From assembly GCF_028682475.1 (NCBI RefSeq), contig NZ_JANHLE010000001.1:1-64000 (forward strand): a stretch of 64,000 nt of DNA, given 5' to 3'. Below the pieces are notes generated by a model. That model saw only the letters and a list, made by a program, of their open reading frames with translations. It was not told the origin of the DNA and did not search any database. The stretch is from Pseudomonas putida. GTDB taxonomy: Bacteria > Pseudomonadota > Gammaproteobacteria > Pseudomonadales > Pseudomonadaceae. Of this stretch, positions 43,579 through 53,550 are shown one piece after another. The position numbers and the translations under genes were made by a program. Every line of letters begins with the position of its first letter. Position 1 is the first letter of the stretch.

Positions 43579-44376
43579 GCGCCGCGCCACGTAGAGATCG
43601 ATCAGGTAGCGGGCAATCGAGCGCCCCGCCGGCAACGGCGGCAGCGCATCGACCCGGAACCACTGGGCATCCTCGATCTCGTCGGCCTGCATGACAATCT
43701 CACCGCCGGCGTATTCGGCATGAAAGCCGAGCATCATCGAATGCGGGAACGGCCAGCACTGGCTACCGACGTACTGGATGTTCTGCACCTCGATCGCCAC
43801 CTCTTCGCGCACCTCGCGCACCAGGCAGTCCTCGGCCGACTCGCCGGGCTCGGCAAAACCCGCCAGAGTGCTGTAGACCCCGGTGACAAAACGCGGTGAG
43901 CGGGCCAGCAGAATTTCGTCGCCGCGGGTGATGAGCACGATCATGCTCGGCGAAATACGTGGATAGCTGCGCAGGTCGCAGGGCTGGCAGTACATCGCCC
44001 GCTCCAGGTGAATCTGGGTCATGGCCTGGCCGCAGCTGCCACAAAAGCGGTGCTCGCGGGCCCAGGTGGCGATCTGCGCGGCATAGCCGAGAATCTTGTA
44101 GGTGTCGAAGTCGCCTTCGAGCATGAACTGGCGTAGCCCGCGCCAACTGCAACCGGCCACCGCCTGCGGCTGGCGCAGTTCAAGCAGGTACACCGGCTGA
44201 CCATCGAAATGGCCGATGCCGTGCTCGCACAGCACGTCCAGTTCCTGACGCTTGAGCCAGTCGCGCGGGAACAGCGCGCCGTTGCCATCAACCAGGAAAC
44301 CCTCGCTGCAGCGCGCAACCGCCCAGCCGCCAGCGAGGTTTGTGTCCAGTACCGCGGTGGTCCAACGCACAGCCAT
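43546..44376 (-). CDS. nudC: NADH pyrophosphatase NudC
   Basis: 276 residues. A zinc ribbon ([20 protein letters not shown], then QPC) precedes a Nudix box ([20 protein letters not shown] plus VAIE) and the SQPWPFPxS-type motif [14 protein letters not shown]. It hydrolyses NADH and, in some bacteria, removes the NAD cap from RNA. The start [10 protein letters not shown] was preferred to one 11 codons earlier. Confidence 0.93.
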   Translation of the reverse strand: MAVRWTTAVLDTNLAGGWAVARCSEGFLVDGNGALFPRDWLKRQELDVLCEHGIGHFDGQPVYLLELRQPQAVAGCSWRGLRQFMLEGDFDTYKILGYAAQIATWAREHRFCGSCGQAMTQIHLERAMYCQPCDLRSYPRISPSMIVLITRGDEILLARSPRFVTGVYSTLAGFAEPGESAEDCLVREVREEVAIEVQNIQYVGSQCWPFPHSMMLGFHAEYAGGEIVMQADEIEDAQWFRVDALPPLPAGRSIARYLIDLYVARRLGLAEPVLPR

Positions 44377-44409
44377 GTTCCGGTTCCTTGCGCGGGCCCG
44401 CCGCTGCAA

Positions 44410-45222
44410 TCAGTCGGCGAACTCGGGTTTCTGTTTGCTCATGTGGGCAGCCACGGCCACCCGCAGATCGGTGGATTGCAACATGGCGGCGTTCCAGGTG
44501 GCAATGTACTCCAGGCCATCGTCGATACGGTGATCGCGCATATAGCTGAGCATTTCCTTGGTGCCGGCCACGGCAATGGGGGATTTTCCCGCAATTTCAG
44601 CAGCAATGGCAAAGACTCCTTCGAGCAATGCCTGATGGTCATCGTAGACCCGGTTGACCAGGCCGATGCGCTGCGCCTCATCCGCTTCGACCGTACGCCC
44701 GGTGTAGGCCAGCTCGCGCATGATGCCGTCGCCGATGATGCGCGGCAGGCGCTGCAAGGTGCCGACGTCGGCCGCCATGCCCATGTCGATTTCCTTGATC
44801 GAGAACTGTGCGTCCTTGCTGCAGTAGCGCATGTCGCAGGCCGAGACCAGGTCGATGGCGCCACCGATGCAGTAACCCTGGATTGCTGCCAGTACCGGCT
44901 TGCGGCAGTTGTCCACGGCATTGAAGGAAGCCTGCATGCGCAGGATGGTGCGGCGCAGCAGGCGCGCGTTACGGCCGACATCCTTGCCCAGTTCGTTGGC
45001 CACCGAAGCCAGCAACATCAGGTCGATACCGGCGGAGAAGTGTTTGCCTGCGCCGCTGATGACCACCGCGCGTACTGCATCGGTGTCATCGATCCATTTG
45101 AAGATCTCGACGATTTCGCTCCAGAACGGCGCATTCATCGCGTTGTACTTTTCCGGGCGGTTGATCTGCACGTGGGCGATGTTGTCGTTGAGTTCGACCT
45201 TGAATGCCTGGTACTCGGTCAC
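44410..45222 (-). CDS. Crotonase, delta(3,5)-delta(2,4)-dienoyl-CoA isomerase type
   Basis: 270 residues. Crotonase fold with HFSAGIDLMLL oxyanion-hole block, IQGYCIGGAIDLVSACDMRY, and DMGMAADVGTLQRLP. The last block has the acidic residue typical of ECH1-type dienoyl-CoA isomerases, which reposition double bonds during breakdown of unsaturated fatty acids. It lies 33 bases upstream of nudC on the same strand. The exact CoA substrate is inferred. Confidence 0.88.
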   Translation of the reverse strand: MTEYQAFKVELNDNIAHVQINRPEKYNAMNAPFWSEIVEIFKWIDDTDAVRAVVISGAGKHFSAGIDLMLLASVANELGKDVGRNARLLRRTILRMQASFNAVDNCRKPVLAAIQGYCIGGAIDLVSACDMRYCSKDAQFSIKEIDMGMAADVGTLQRLPRIIGDGIMRELAYTGRTVEADEAQRIGLVNRVYDDHQALLEGVFAIAAEIAGKSPIAVAGTKEMLSYMRDHRIDDGLEYIATWNAAMLQSTDLRVAVAAHMSKQKPEFAD

Positions 45223-45380
45223 AGTGCTCTCCTTGAAGGCGGCGAGGATAATCGCAGGACTATATCAAGGCATACGCGTGCGCAAAGGCCGCGCTTGTGC
45301 CAAAACCGGGACTTTTACCTTGATCTGAAGGCCTGTATCCGGCACCTTGCGCTCCTGTTGAATTATTAGGATACATTTTC

Positions 45381-46883
45381 ATGTCCCGCTCCCTGGCCGG
45401 CGCCCTGGCCCATAACTTCCTCGGGCAATCGCCCCGCTGGTACAAGGCCACCCTGTGCCTGTTCCTGCTGCTCAATCCGCTGCTGCTGTTCACCCTCGGG
45501 CCGGTGGTCACCGGTTGGGTGCTGGTGATCGAGTTCATCTTTACCCTGGGCATGGCGCTCAAATGCTACCCGTTGATGCCGGGCGGCCTGCTGGTGGCCG
45601 AAGCCCTGGTGCTGGGCATGACCACGCCGCAGGCGCTGTATGACGAGCTGCAGCACAACTTCCCGGTGATTCTGCTGCTGATGTTCATGGTCGCCGGGAT
45701 CTACTTCATGAAGGATCTGCTGCTGTTCGTGTTCTCGCGGATTCTACTGGGGGTGCGCTCCAAGGCATTGCTGGCCTTGATGTTCTGTTTCCTTTCGGCC
45801 TTTCTGTCGGCGTTTCTCGATGCGCTGACCGTTACCGCAGTGATTATCAGCGCAGCGGTCGGCTTTTACTCGGTGTACCACCGGGTCGCTTCGGGGACCA
45901 ACCCGCGCGAAGACTCGAACCTGGCCAGCGATCAAGACATCGCTCAACTGCAGCGCGACGACCTGCAACAGTTTCGCGCCTTCCTGCGCAGCCTGCTGAT
46001 GCATGGCGCTGTCGGCACCGCGCTGGGTGGCGTCTGCACCCTGGTCGGCGAGCCGCAGAACCTGCTGATTGGCCACGAGATGGGCTGGCACTTCGGCGAC
46101 TTCTTCCTCAAGGTCGCCCCGGTGTCCCTGCCGGTGCTGGCCGCCGGCCTGGTGACCTGTGTATTGCTGGAGAAATTGCGCTGGTTCGGCTATGGCACCC
46201 TGCTGCCAGATAACGTGCGTCAGGTGCTGGCCGCCTACGCCGCCGAAGACGATGCCCAGCGCACCTCGCAGCAACGTGCTGCGCTGCTGGTGCAAGGGCT
46301 GGCCGCACTGATCCTGATTGTCGCCCTGGGCCTGCATATCGCTGAGGTGGGCCTGATCGGTCTGCTGGTGATCGTGCTGATCACCGCCTTCACCGGCATC
46401 ACCGACGAGCACCGCCTGGGCCGTGCGTTCCAGGATGCCATGCCGTTTACCGCGCTACTGGTGGTGTTCTTTGCGGTGGTCGCGGTGATTCATGACCAGC
46501 AGCTGTTCACCCCGCTGATCCAGTGGGTGCTGGCGCTGCCGACCGAGCAGCAACCGGGCATGCTGTTCATTGCCAACGGCTTGCTCTCGGCCATCAGCGA
46601 CAACGTGTTTGTCGCCACCATTTACATCACCGAGGTCAAACAGGCGTTCCTCAACGGCCACATGAGCCGCGAGCACTTCGAGACCCTGGCCGTGGCAATC
46701 AACACCGGCACCAACCTGCCGAGTGTGGCGACCCCCAATGGTCAGGCAGCGTTCCTGTTTCTGCTGACCTCGGCGATTGCGCCGCTGATTCGCCTGTCGT
46801 ACGGGCGGATGGTATGGATGGCCTTGCCTTACACCGTGGTGATGGGCGGCTTGGGTTGGTGGGCGGTGACTTACTGGTTATAG
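45381..46883 (+). CDS. nhaB: Na+/H+ antiporter NhaB
   Basis: 500 residues with about twelve helices. The N-terminus ([20 protein letters not shown]) and internal [20 protein letters not shown] match NhaB. Family function is electrogenic Na+/H+ exchange, which controls internal pH and sodium. A 50-base REP palindrome follows the stop. Confidence 0.94.
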   Translation: MSRSLAGALAHNFLGQSPRWYKATLCLFLLLNPLLLFTLGPVVTGWVLVIEFIFTLGMALKCYPLMPGGLLVAEALVLGMTTPQALYDELQHNFPVILLLMFMVAGIYFMKDLLLFVFSRILLGVRSKALLALMFCFLSAFLSAFLDALTVTAVIISAAVGFYSVYHRVASGTNPREDSNLASDQDIAQLQRDDLQQFRAFLRSLLMHGAVGTALGGVCTLVGEPQNLLIGHEMGWHFGDFFLKVAPVSLPVLAAGLVTCVLLEKLRWFGYGTLLPDNVRQVLAAYAAEDDAQRTSQQRAALLVQGLAALILIVALGLHIAEVGLIGLLVIVLITAFTGITDEHRLGRAFQDAMPFTALLVVFFAVVAVIHDQQLFTPLIQWVLALPTEQQPGMLFIANGLLSAISDNVFVATIYITEVKQAFLNGHMSREHFETLAVAINTGTNLPSVATPNGQAAFLFLLTSAIAPLIRLSYGRMVWMALPYTVVMGGLGWWAVTYWL

Positions 46884-46890
46884 CGGTCTT

Positions 46891-46940
46891 ATCGCGGGGC
46901 AAGCCCGCTCCCACCGGTGGGAGCGGGCTTGCCCCGCGAT
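46891..46940. repeat. REP pair forming a perfect 50-base palindrome
   Basis: Two 25-base REP arms meet without a loop: ATCGCGGGGC... and ...GCCCCGCGAT, centred between 46915 and 46916. It separates convergent nhaB and zwf. Confidence 0.93.
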
Positions 46941-46951
46941 GCTTTCCACAC

Positions 46952-48451
46952 TCACCCGATCGGATGCCACACCCGCCGATCCCGGGCCAGCAACTCATCA
47001 GCCGCCGCCGGCCCGTCCTCCCCGGCGGCATAGGGCTGAACCTCCCCACCCTCCTTCCACGCATCGAGAAACGGCTGCACCGCCCGCCAACCGTTCTCGA
47101 TGTTGTCGGCGCGCTGAAACAGTGTCTGATCCCCGGTCAGGCAGTCATAGATCAGGGTCTCGTAGCCCGTCGAAGGCTGCATCTTGAAGAAGTCCTTGTA
47201 GGCAAACCCCAGCTCGATGTTCTCCATCGCCAACGCCGGCCCCGGGCGCTTGGCCTGCAAGTCGAACCACATCCCTTCGTTGGGCTGGATCTGGATACGC
47301 AGGTAGTTGGGCTGCAACCGCTCGACCTCGGTATCGCGAAACTGCGCATACGGCGCCGGCTTGAAGCAGATGGCGATTTCCGTGTCGCGCACACTCATGC
47401 GCTTGCCGGTGCGTAGATAGAACGGCACACCGACCCAGCGCCAGTTATCGATCATGACCTTCAGCGCCACGTAGGTTTCCGTCTGACTCTGCGGATCGAC
47501 CCGCGGCTCCTCGCGGTAGCCGGGCAGCTGCTTGCGCCCTTGCTTGCCTGCGGTGTACTGACCACGCACCGAGTGCTTCAGGGCCATGGTCCTGGACCAG
47601 GGCCGTATGGCGCCGATGACCTTGGCCTTTTCACTGCGCACCGCGTCGGCACCGAATGCCGCCGGTGGCTCCATCGCCACCATGGCCAGCAGCTGGAACA
47701 GATGGTTGGGTACCATGTCGCGCAGGGCACCGGTGCTGTCATAGAAGGCGCCGCGGCTTTCCACGCCGACGGTCTCGGCGGCGGTGATCTGTACATGATC
47801 GATGTAATGGTTGTTCCAGAACGCTTCGAAAATACCGTTGGAGAAGCGGCTGACGAGGATGTTCTGCACCGTCTCTTTGCCCAGGTAGTGATCGATACGG
47901 TAGATCTGCTTTTCGCTCATGACCTTGAGCAGGCAGGCGTTGAGCGCCTCGGCGCTGGCAAGGTCCGAACCAAAGGGTTTTTCCACCACCACCCGGCGAA
48001 ATCCCTCGCTTTCATCAAGTAGCCCGGCTGCGCCCAGGCGCTGAACGACTTCGCTGAAAAAGCGGGGTGAGGTGGCCAGGTAAAACACCGCGTTGGCGCT
48101 GGGGTTGCTCTCGATGCGCCGGGCAATGGCCTGATAGGTGGCGTCGTCGAGAAAGTCGCCGGTCTGGTAGCCGATGCGTTTGGCCAGACGGCTCCAGCGT
48201 TTCTCATCCAGACAGTTGGCGCCCTGGCTGGCGTTGTCGCGTTCACGCATGAAGGCTTCCAGGCGTGCGGCGAACTCGGCGTCGCTGGCGGCGTTGTGGT
48301 CCACCCCGACAATCCGCAGGTTTTTATCCAGTAGTCCGTCGCGGCTCAAGTTGTAAAGGGCCGGCATCAACAGGCGCTTGACCAGGTCGCCATTGGCGCC
48401 GAACAGAAAGAGCGTACAAGGTGGCGCAGCTTCAATCGATGTATTGCTCAT
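46952..48451 (-). CDS. zwf: Glucose-6-phosphate 1-dehydrogenase
   Basis: 499 residues. The cofactor loop reads [20 protein letters not shown] (GASGDLxK family with Asn replacing Ser). The substrate motif is [12 protein letters not shown], with the catalytic His in the same region. It oxidises glucose-6-phosphate to 6-phosphogluconolactone with NAD(P)+. The start overlaps the stop of gnd by four bases (ATGA), so both enzymes are made together. Pseudomonads usually carry a further zwf with edd/pgl; this gnd-linked form is a second copy. Confidence 0.93.
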   Translation of the reverse strand: MSNTSIEAAPPCTLFLFGANGDLVKRLLMPALYNLSRDGLLDKNLRIVGVDHNAASDAEFAARLEAFMRERDNASQGANCLDEKRWSRLAKRIGYQTGDFLDDATYQAIARRIESNPSANAVFYLATSPRFFSEVVQRLGAAGLLDESEGFRRVVVEKPFGSDLASAEALNACLLKVMSEKQIYRIDHYLGKETVQNILVSRFSNGIFEAFWNNHYIDHVQITAAETVGVESRGAFYDSTGALRDMVPNHLFQLLAMVAMEPPAAFGADAVRSEKAKVIGAIRPWSRTMALKHSVRGQYTAGKQGRKQLPGYREEPRVDPQSQTETYVALKVMIDNWRWVGVPFYLRTGKRMSVRDTEIAICFKPAPYAQFRDTEVERLQPNYLRIQIQPNEGMWFDLQAKRPGPALAMENIELGFAYKDFFKMQPSTGYETLIYDCLTGDQTLFQRADNIENGWRAVQPFLDAWKEGGEVQPYAAGEDGPAAADELLARDRRVWHPIG

Positions 48452-49431
48452 TCGGCTTTCTTCTCGACGTGACCACCAAAGCCAAAGCGCATGGCCGACA
48501 GCATCCGGTCTGCATAGGTGCCCTGTTGCTGGCGCGAGCGAAAACGCGCGAACAAGGCGCTGGACAGTACCGGTACGGGAACGGCCTGCTCCACCGCGGC
48601 ATCGATAGTCCAGCGCCCTTCACCACTGTCGGCCACCGAGCCGCTGTAGTCGCTGAGCTGCGGGTCGGCCACCAGTGCGTCAGCGGTCAGGTCCAGCAAC
48701 CACGAGGTGACCACGCTGCCACGCCGCCAGACTTCGGCGATCTCGGCCACATCCAGGTCAAAGCGCTGCTCAACCGGTAAGGCCTCGCTGCCCTTGCTCT
48801 TGAGGATGTCGAAGCCTTCGGCATAAGCCTGCATCAAACCGTATTCAATGCCGTTATGGATCATCTTCACATAATGGCCAGCACCGGCCGGGCCGGCATG
48901 GATGTAGCCCTGTTCGGCGCGTCCGGCCGGGCCCTGACGACCGCGGGTACGGGGAATGTTGCCGAGCCCGGGGGCCAGGGTGGCGAACAGCGGATCGAGG
49001 CGCTCGACCACGGCTTTCTCACCGCCGATCATCATGCAATAACCCCGATCGAGCCCCCAGACACCGCCCGAGGTGCCGACATCAATGTAGTGCAACTGAC
49101 GTTTGCCCAGCTGCGCGGCGCGGCGGATGTCGTCCTTGTAGAAGGTATTGCCGCCATCGATGATCACATCGTCGGCATCGAGCATGTCCGCCAACTGGGC
49201 GATGGTCTGCTCAGTCGCCTCGCCGGCAGGCAGCATGACCCACACCGCCCGCGGTTTCTTCAGTTTGGCCACCAGCGCGCCAAGATCGTGGGCGCCATTG
49301 GCGCCCTCCTCCTCCAGTGTTTTCACGGCACTGTGGTCGCGGTCATGCACCACCGTGCTATGCCCGCCGCGGATCAAGCGTCTTGCAATATTGCCGCCCA
49401 TGCGGCCCAGCCCCACGATTCCCAGTTGCAT
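48448..49431 (-). CDS. gnd: 6-phosphogluconate dehydrogenase, decarboxylating, short type
   Basis: 327 residues, shorter than the 468-residue E. coli Gnd and typical of the YqeC/GntZ group. The Rossmann start is [20 protein letters not shown]. Substrate and catalytic blocks are [36 protein letters not shown] and [20 protein letters not shown]. The acidic residue after the second strand (VVHDRD) suggests NAD+ preference, by family analogy. It oxidises 6-phosphogluconate to ribulose-5-phosphate and CO2. Confidence 0.93.
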   Translation of the reverse strand: MQLGIVGLGRMGGNIARRLIRGGHSTVVHDRDHSAVKTLEEEGANGAHDLGALVAKLKKPRAVWVMLPAGEATEQTIAQLADMLDADDVIIDGGNTFYKDDIRRAAQLGKRQLHYIDVGTSGGVWGLDRGYCMMIGGEKAVVERLDPLFATLAPGLGNIPRTRGRQGPAGRAEQGYIHAGPAGAGHYVKMIHNGIEYGLMQAYAEGFDILKSKGSEALPVEQRFDLDVAEIAEVWRRGSVVTSWLLDLTADALVADPQLSDYSGSVADSGEGRWTIDAAVEQAVPVPVLSSALFARFRSRQQQGTYADRMLSAMRFGFGGHVEKKAE

Positions 49432-49459
49432 GTGCCGATGCTCCCGTAGCTGATGAAAA

Positions 49460-49471
49460 CTGAACGTTCAG
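49460..49471. promoter_or_regulatory. 12-base palindrome upstream of gnd-zwf
   Basis: CTGAACGTTCAG is a perfect palindrome about 30 bases before the gnd start. It may bind a regulator. No HexR-type TTGT-N-ACAA site was found here. Confidence 0.4.
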
Positions 49472-49543
49472 GCCTTCAAGGTTAGTCCAGCCTGCGCCTG
49501 CCTGGTTCATTGACGAACGGCAAGACAGCGCCAAACAAAAAAG

Positions 49544-49558
49544 TTCCCATGGTGGGAA
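49544..49558. promoter_or_regulatory. Inverted repeat TTCCCA-TGG-TGGGAA
   Basis: Six-base arms around three bases, in the divergent space between gnd and the 55-residue gene. It is too short of T for a terminator. Operator or weak hairpin. Confidence 0.35.
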
Positions 49559-49629
49559 AAAGAATTCAGAATCGCGTCCGACCGAGCGGCTACGCTTGTA
49601 ACAACGACCAGCCCTTCGCGAGGTATGCA

Positions 49630-49797
49630 ATGGCCACCCTTCTCCCAAAAATGCCGCCCCAGACCCTTTACGTTACGGTTCACCGGGATGAGCTACGCCG
49701 TTTGCGCGAAGAACGCGACCGCCTCCAGCAGCAAGTGGCGCAGCTGAGCCAGCAATTGCAGCAAGCCCAGGCGGGCACCCCAACCACACTCGCTTGA
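49630..49797 (+). CDS. Small coiled-coil protein, 55 residues
   Basis: MATLLPKMPPQTLYVTVHRD leads into a heptad-like helix (RRLREERDRLQQQVAQLSQQ) ending LQQAQAGTPTTLA. The coiled coil is the only recognisable feature. It is preceded by GCGAGGT. Function unknown. Confidence 0.65.
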   Translation: MATLLPKMPPQTLYVTVHRDELRRLREERDRLQQQVAQLSQQLQQAQAGTPTTLA

Positions 49798-50195
49798 ACC
49801 CTCCATAAGGCGGTCTGGTGCGCTTTGCCGGCAAACGGCGAGGCGCCAGTGCGCTTACCTGAAAGTAAAGTGACCAGCGGGTCACATTTTTCACACTATC
49901 TCTCCTACACTCAGTATTCGGCCACGAGATTGTCCGGAAAATACGACAGAAAAAAGTCGAACTTTCTGAAATCGCAGTAGGTCAGCAAGTAATGAAGCCT
50001 ACGTTTGCGGACATCCGCGCGAGGCCCCAACACCCCATTTCGCTTCACCACGCCGTCGGCTGGATCGCCGCATCGCGTAGCGCTTGCGCGCAAGATTTAC
50101 GGGCATGGATGCAAGGTTGCTTCCCACACAGAGAGACGCTTAGCAGACACACAACAACGGGTGCCCACACCCGCCACATAGGGACGGAGAGAAGT
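49798..50195. other. Intergenic region upstream of glgA, 398 bases
   Basis: No gene is supported. An AlgU-like promoter is at 49959-49986. An upstream in-frame extension of glgA from 49992 exists but has no family similarity and probably reflects a long leader. Confidence 0.6.
49959..49986 (+). promoter_or_regulatory. AlgU (sigma-22)-like promoter for the glycogen/trehalose operon
   Basis: GAACTT, 17 bases, TCAGC, compared with GAACTT-N16/17-TCTGA for AlgU. The -35 element is perfect; the -10 is partial. Control by AlgU would fit an osmotic-stress role for trehalose synthesis. Confidence 0.4.
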
Positions 50196-51755
50196 ATGAT
50201 CAGTGCCGCTGTCGAACCTCATGTAGAGCATTTCACCCCGGACAACCGTGCGTCTGTGACCACGGACTTCAACACGACAGCCAAGGCACCCGGCGCCGAT
50301 TCCCGGCACAATCCGAACAAGCGCAAAGTCTTGTTCGTCACTTCGGAAATCGCCGATCTGGTCAAGACCGGCGGCCTGGGCGACGTCTCCGCCGCCCTGC
50401 CGCGGGCGATGCGTCATCTGCATGATGTACGCGTGTTGATCCCCGGTTACCCGCAGGTACTGGAAAGCGAAAACCCCATTCACCTGGTCGGTGAACTGGG
50501 CGGGCATGCGGCCTTGCCGCCGTGCAAGATCGGACGCATGGACCTGGCCGACGGCCTGGTCATCTATGTGCTGATCTGCCCGGAGCTGTATCAACGCGAA
50601 GGCACTCCCTATGGTGCCAACAACGGCCGTGACTGGCCGGACAATCACATCCGCTTCGCCCGCCTGGGCCTGGCTGCCGCCGAGATCGCCGCCGGTGAAG
50701 GCATGGTCCACTGGAAGCCCGACCTGGTCCATGCCCATGACTGGCCCGCCGGCCTGGCCCCGGCCTACATGCACTGGCGCGGCCTGCAAACCCCGACCCT
50801 GTTCACCATCCACAACCTGGCGTACCAGGGTGTGGTCAGCCGCGCCTGCTGCCCGGAACTGGCGATTCCCGCCCACGCCCTGCAGCAGGAGGGCATGGAG
50901 TTCTACGGCAAGCTGTCGTTCCTCAAGGCCGGCCTGGCCTACTCCAGCCATATCACCACGGTCAGCGCCACCTACGCCCGGGAAATCACCACCCCGGCCT
51001 TCGGCTGCGGCCTCGATGGCTTTCTCGGCAGCAAGGCACAGCAAGGCCTGCTCAGCGGCATTCCCAACGGCATCGACGAAAGCTGGGATTCGGCCAGCGA
51101 CCCGCATCTGGCCCACCCATTCAGCCTCAATGACTGGGACGGCAAGGCGGTCAACAGCCGTCAGGTGCGTGAGCTGTTCGAGCTCAAGCCGTCCACCGGG
51201 CCACTGTTTGCCGTAGTCTCCCGGCTGGTCTACCAGAAAGGCCTGGACCTGACCCTCGGGGTGGCTGACTACATCGTCAGCCAGGGTGGCCAGATCGCGA
51301 TCATCGGCCGTGGCGAGCCGGAAGAAGAACAGGCCATGCGCGAACTGGCCCTGCGTCACCCCGGGCAGATCGGCGTGCGCATTGGCTTCAACGAAACCGA
51401 TGCGCGGCGCATGTTCGCCGGCAGTGACTTTCTGCTGATGCCGTCGCGCTACGAGCCCTGTGGCCTGAGCCAGATGTATGCGCAACGCTTCGGCTCGCTG
51501 CCGGTCGCGCGCAACACCGGCGGCCTGGCCGACACCATTGAAAACGGTGTCACCGGCTTTCTGTTCGATGAGTCGACGGTTGAAAGCTACCGCGAAGCGC
51601 TCAGCCGGGCGTTCTATGTGTACGGCAAAAAGGACCTGCTCGGCGCCATGCGCTGCCTGGCCATGACCCAGCCGTTCAACTGGTGCCAGGCGGTGGAACC
51701 CTATGCACGGTTGTACGAGGAACTGGTCGAGCGGGCGCAGGTGACAGGACGCTGA
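50196..51755 (+). CDS. glgA: Glycogen synthase GlgA
   Basis: 519 residues. The GT5 signature KTGGLGDVSAALPRAM begins at Lys 57, where the ADP-glucose contact lies. It has a 43-residue hydrophilic N-terminal extension before KVLFVTSEIADLV. C-terminal motifs are GRGEPEEEQAMRELA and PSRYEPCGLSQMYAQRFGSL. It transfers glucose from a nucleotide sugar to a glucan, or makes maltose-1-phosphate in GlgE-pathway organisms. The ATG (MISAAVEPHV) has GGAGAGAAG upstream. It is first in the glg-tre operon. Confidence 0.92.
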   Translation: MISAAVEPHVEHFTPDNRASVTTDFNTTAKAPGADSRHNPNKRKVLFVTSEIADLVKTGGLGDVSAALPRAMRHLHDVRVLIPGYPQVLESENPIHLVGELGGHAALPPCKIGRMDLADGLVIYVLICPELYQREGTPYGANNGRDWPDNHIRFARLGLAAAEIAAGEGMVHWKPDLVHAHDWPAGLAPAYMHWRGLQTPTLFTIHNLAYQGVVSRACCPELAIPAHALQQEGMEFYGKLSFLKAGLAYSSHITTVSATYAREITTPAFGCGLDGFLGSKAQQGLLSGIPNGIDESWDSASDPHLAHPFSLNDWDGKAVNSRQVRELFELKPSTGPLFAVVSRLVYQKGLDLTLGVADYIVSQGGQIAIIGRGEPEEEQAMRELALRHPGQIGVRIGFNETDARRMFAGSDFLLMPSRYEPCGLSQMYAQRFGSLPVARNTGGLADTIENGVTGFLFDESTVESYREALSRAFYVYGKKDLLGAMRCLAMTQPFNWCQAVEPYARLYEELVERAQVTGR

Positions 51756-51771
51756 GCACGAGGTGGCAGGT

Positions 51772-53550
51772 ATGCCCTTGAGGTCAGATCACTTCGCGAC
51801 CCACGGGGCCGTGATGCTCGACAGCAACACCGTACGCTTCGCGCTGTGGGCACCCGATGCCCACAGCGTCGAGGTGTGCCTGCTGCCCGACCAGCGCCTG
51901 GCGTTGCAGCGCGGGGCCGATGGCTGGTTTCGCGGTCGCTGCCCGGCGACTGCTGGCAGCCGCTATCGCTATTGCATTGACGGCGAACTGCAAGTGGCTG
52001 ACCCGGCGTCGCGCTTTCAACCCGAAGGCGTGCACGGCCCCAGCCAGGTCGTCGACCTTGCTGCCTACCCTTGGCAGCACCGCCATTGGCAAGGCCGCCC
52101 TTGGCATCAGGCGGTGATCTACGAACTGCATGTCGGTCTCATGGGCGGCTACGCGCAGGTGATCGAGCAGTTGCCACGGCTGGCGGCACTGGGTGTGACC
52201 GCCATCGAGCTGATGCCCCTTGGCCAGTTTCCCGGTGAGCGCAACTGGGGTTATGACGGCGTGCTGCCCTTCGCCCCGCAACACAGCTACGGCACGCCGG
52301 AGCAACTGTGTCAGCTGATCGACCAGGCCCATGGTCTTGGTCTGATGGTGCTGCTGGATGTGGTCTACAACCACTTCGGCCCGGACGGCAATTACCTCCA
52401 TCACTATGCCAGCGCGTTCTTTCATCAGGAGCGGAGTATCCCTTGGGGCGCCGCCATTGACTTTCGCCGCCGCCAGGTGCGTGACTTCTTTATCGAAAAT
52501 GCATTGATGTGGCTGCATGACTATCGCTTCGACGGCTTGCGCCTGGATGCGGTGCACGCCATTGATGATGCGGATTTTCTCCATGCCTTCAGCCAGCGTG
52601 TGCGTCGCACCATCGCGGCGGGTAGATACGTCTGGCTGACAATTGAAAATGAGCACAACCAGGCAAGCCTGCTCGAAGGCGTGTTCGACGGCCAGTGGAA
52701 CGATGACGGCCATAACGCCTTGCACGTCCTGCTGACCGGGGAAGATGAAGCCTACTATGCCGACTACAGCCAGGCGCCGATGCACAAGCTGGCCAGATGC
52801 CTGAGTCAGGGTTTCGTCTTCCAGGGTGAGCCTGACCGCAATGGCCGTCCCCGTGGCGAAGCCAGCGCCCACCTGCCGCCCAGCGCCTTCGTGCTGTTCC
52901 TGCAGAACCACGATCAGGTCGGCAACCGCGCTCTAGGCGAGCGCCTGACCCGGCTCTGCCCGCCTCAAGCGCTACGCGCTGCCACCACACTACTGTTGCT
53001 GTCACCGATGATTCCGTTGCTGTTCATGGGCGAAGAATGGGGCAGCGAACAGCCGTTCCTGTTCTTTACCGACCATCACGATGCCCTGGCCGATGCCGTA
53101 CGCGAAGGACGGCGGGCCGAGTTTGCCGGGTTCAAGGCCTACGCCGACGCTGGGCAAAGGGCGGCAATCGCCGACCCTAACGCCCTGGCCACCTACTCTG
53201 ATTCGCGCCCGCGCGTGCCCGACGATCCACATCCCCCCTGGCAAACGTTCTACCAACAGTTGTTGCACCTGCGCCATCTACACATCACTCCCCACCTGCC
53301 CGGCTGCCGTGCCCTGGGAGCAGAAGTGATAGCTGACAAAGCCCTCACCGCGCGCTGGCGCCTGGCCGATGGTCGCGAACTGCGCATCGACCTTAACCTC
53401 GGCGAGTCTGCGGTGCCGTGCAGGCTGCCCGATGCCTCGACACACCTGTACTACTGCGCAGACGAATCAGCGCAAAGCCACCAACTGGGCGCTTACTCCA
53501 CCCTGGTCAGCCTGCTACCTCCCCATACGCCGGAGCGTGTCCATGACTGA
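51772..53550 (+). CDS. treZ: Malto-oligosyltrehalose trehalohydrolase TreZ
   Basis: 592 residues, GH13. A CBM48-like N-terminus (VRFALWAPDAHSVEVCLLPD) precedes the barrel. Catalytic blocks are DVVYNHFGPDGNYL, RFDGLRLDAVHAIDD (nucleophile Asp), TIENEHN (acid Glu) and LQNHDQVGNRALGERL. It releases trehalose from maltooligosyltrehalose. The ATG at MPLRSDHF follows GAGGTGG; a GTG three codons earlier is possible. The stop overlaps malQ by eight bases. Confidence 0.92.
   Translation: MPLRSDHFATHGAVMLDSNTVRFALWAPDAHSVEVCLLPDQRLALQRGADGWFRGRCPATAGSRYRYCIDGELQVADPASRFQPEGVHGPSQVVDLAAYPWQHRHWQGRPWHQAVIYELHVGLMGGYAQVIEQLPRLAALGVTAIELMPLGQFPGERNWGYDGVLPFAPQHSYGTPEQLCQLIDQAHGLGLMVLLDVVYNHFGPDGNYLHHYASAFFHQERSIPWGAAIDFRRRQVRDFFIENALMWLHDYRFDGLRLDAVHAIDDADFLHAFSQRVRRTIAAGRYVWLTIENEHNQASLLEGVFDGQWNDDGHNALHVLLTGEDEAYYADYSQAPMHKLARCLSQGFVFQGEPDRNGRPRGEASAHLPPSAFVLFLQNHDQVGNRALGERLTRLCPPQALRAATTLLLLSPMIPLLFMGEEWGSEQPFLFFTDHHDALADAVREGRRAEFAGFKAYADAGQRAAIADPNALATYSDSRPRVPDDPHPPWQTFYQQLLHLRHLHITPHLPGCRALGAEVIADKALTARWRLADGRELRIDLNLGESAVPCRLPDASTHLYYCADESAQSHQLGAYSTLVSLLPPHTPERVHD

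Noticed and set aside
49460..49471. LexA box at CTGAACGTTCAG
   Set aside because: Only 12 bases; a LexA box needs CTG-N10-CAG with an AT-rich centre.
50097..51485. 462-codon minus-strand frame opposite glgA
   Set aside because: Shadow frame; glgA on the plus strand has all GT5 motifs.
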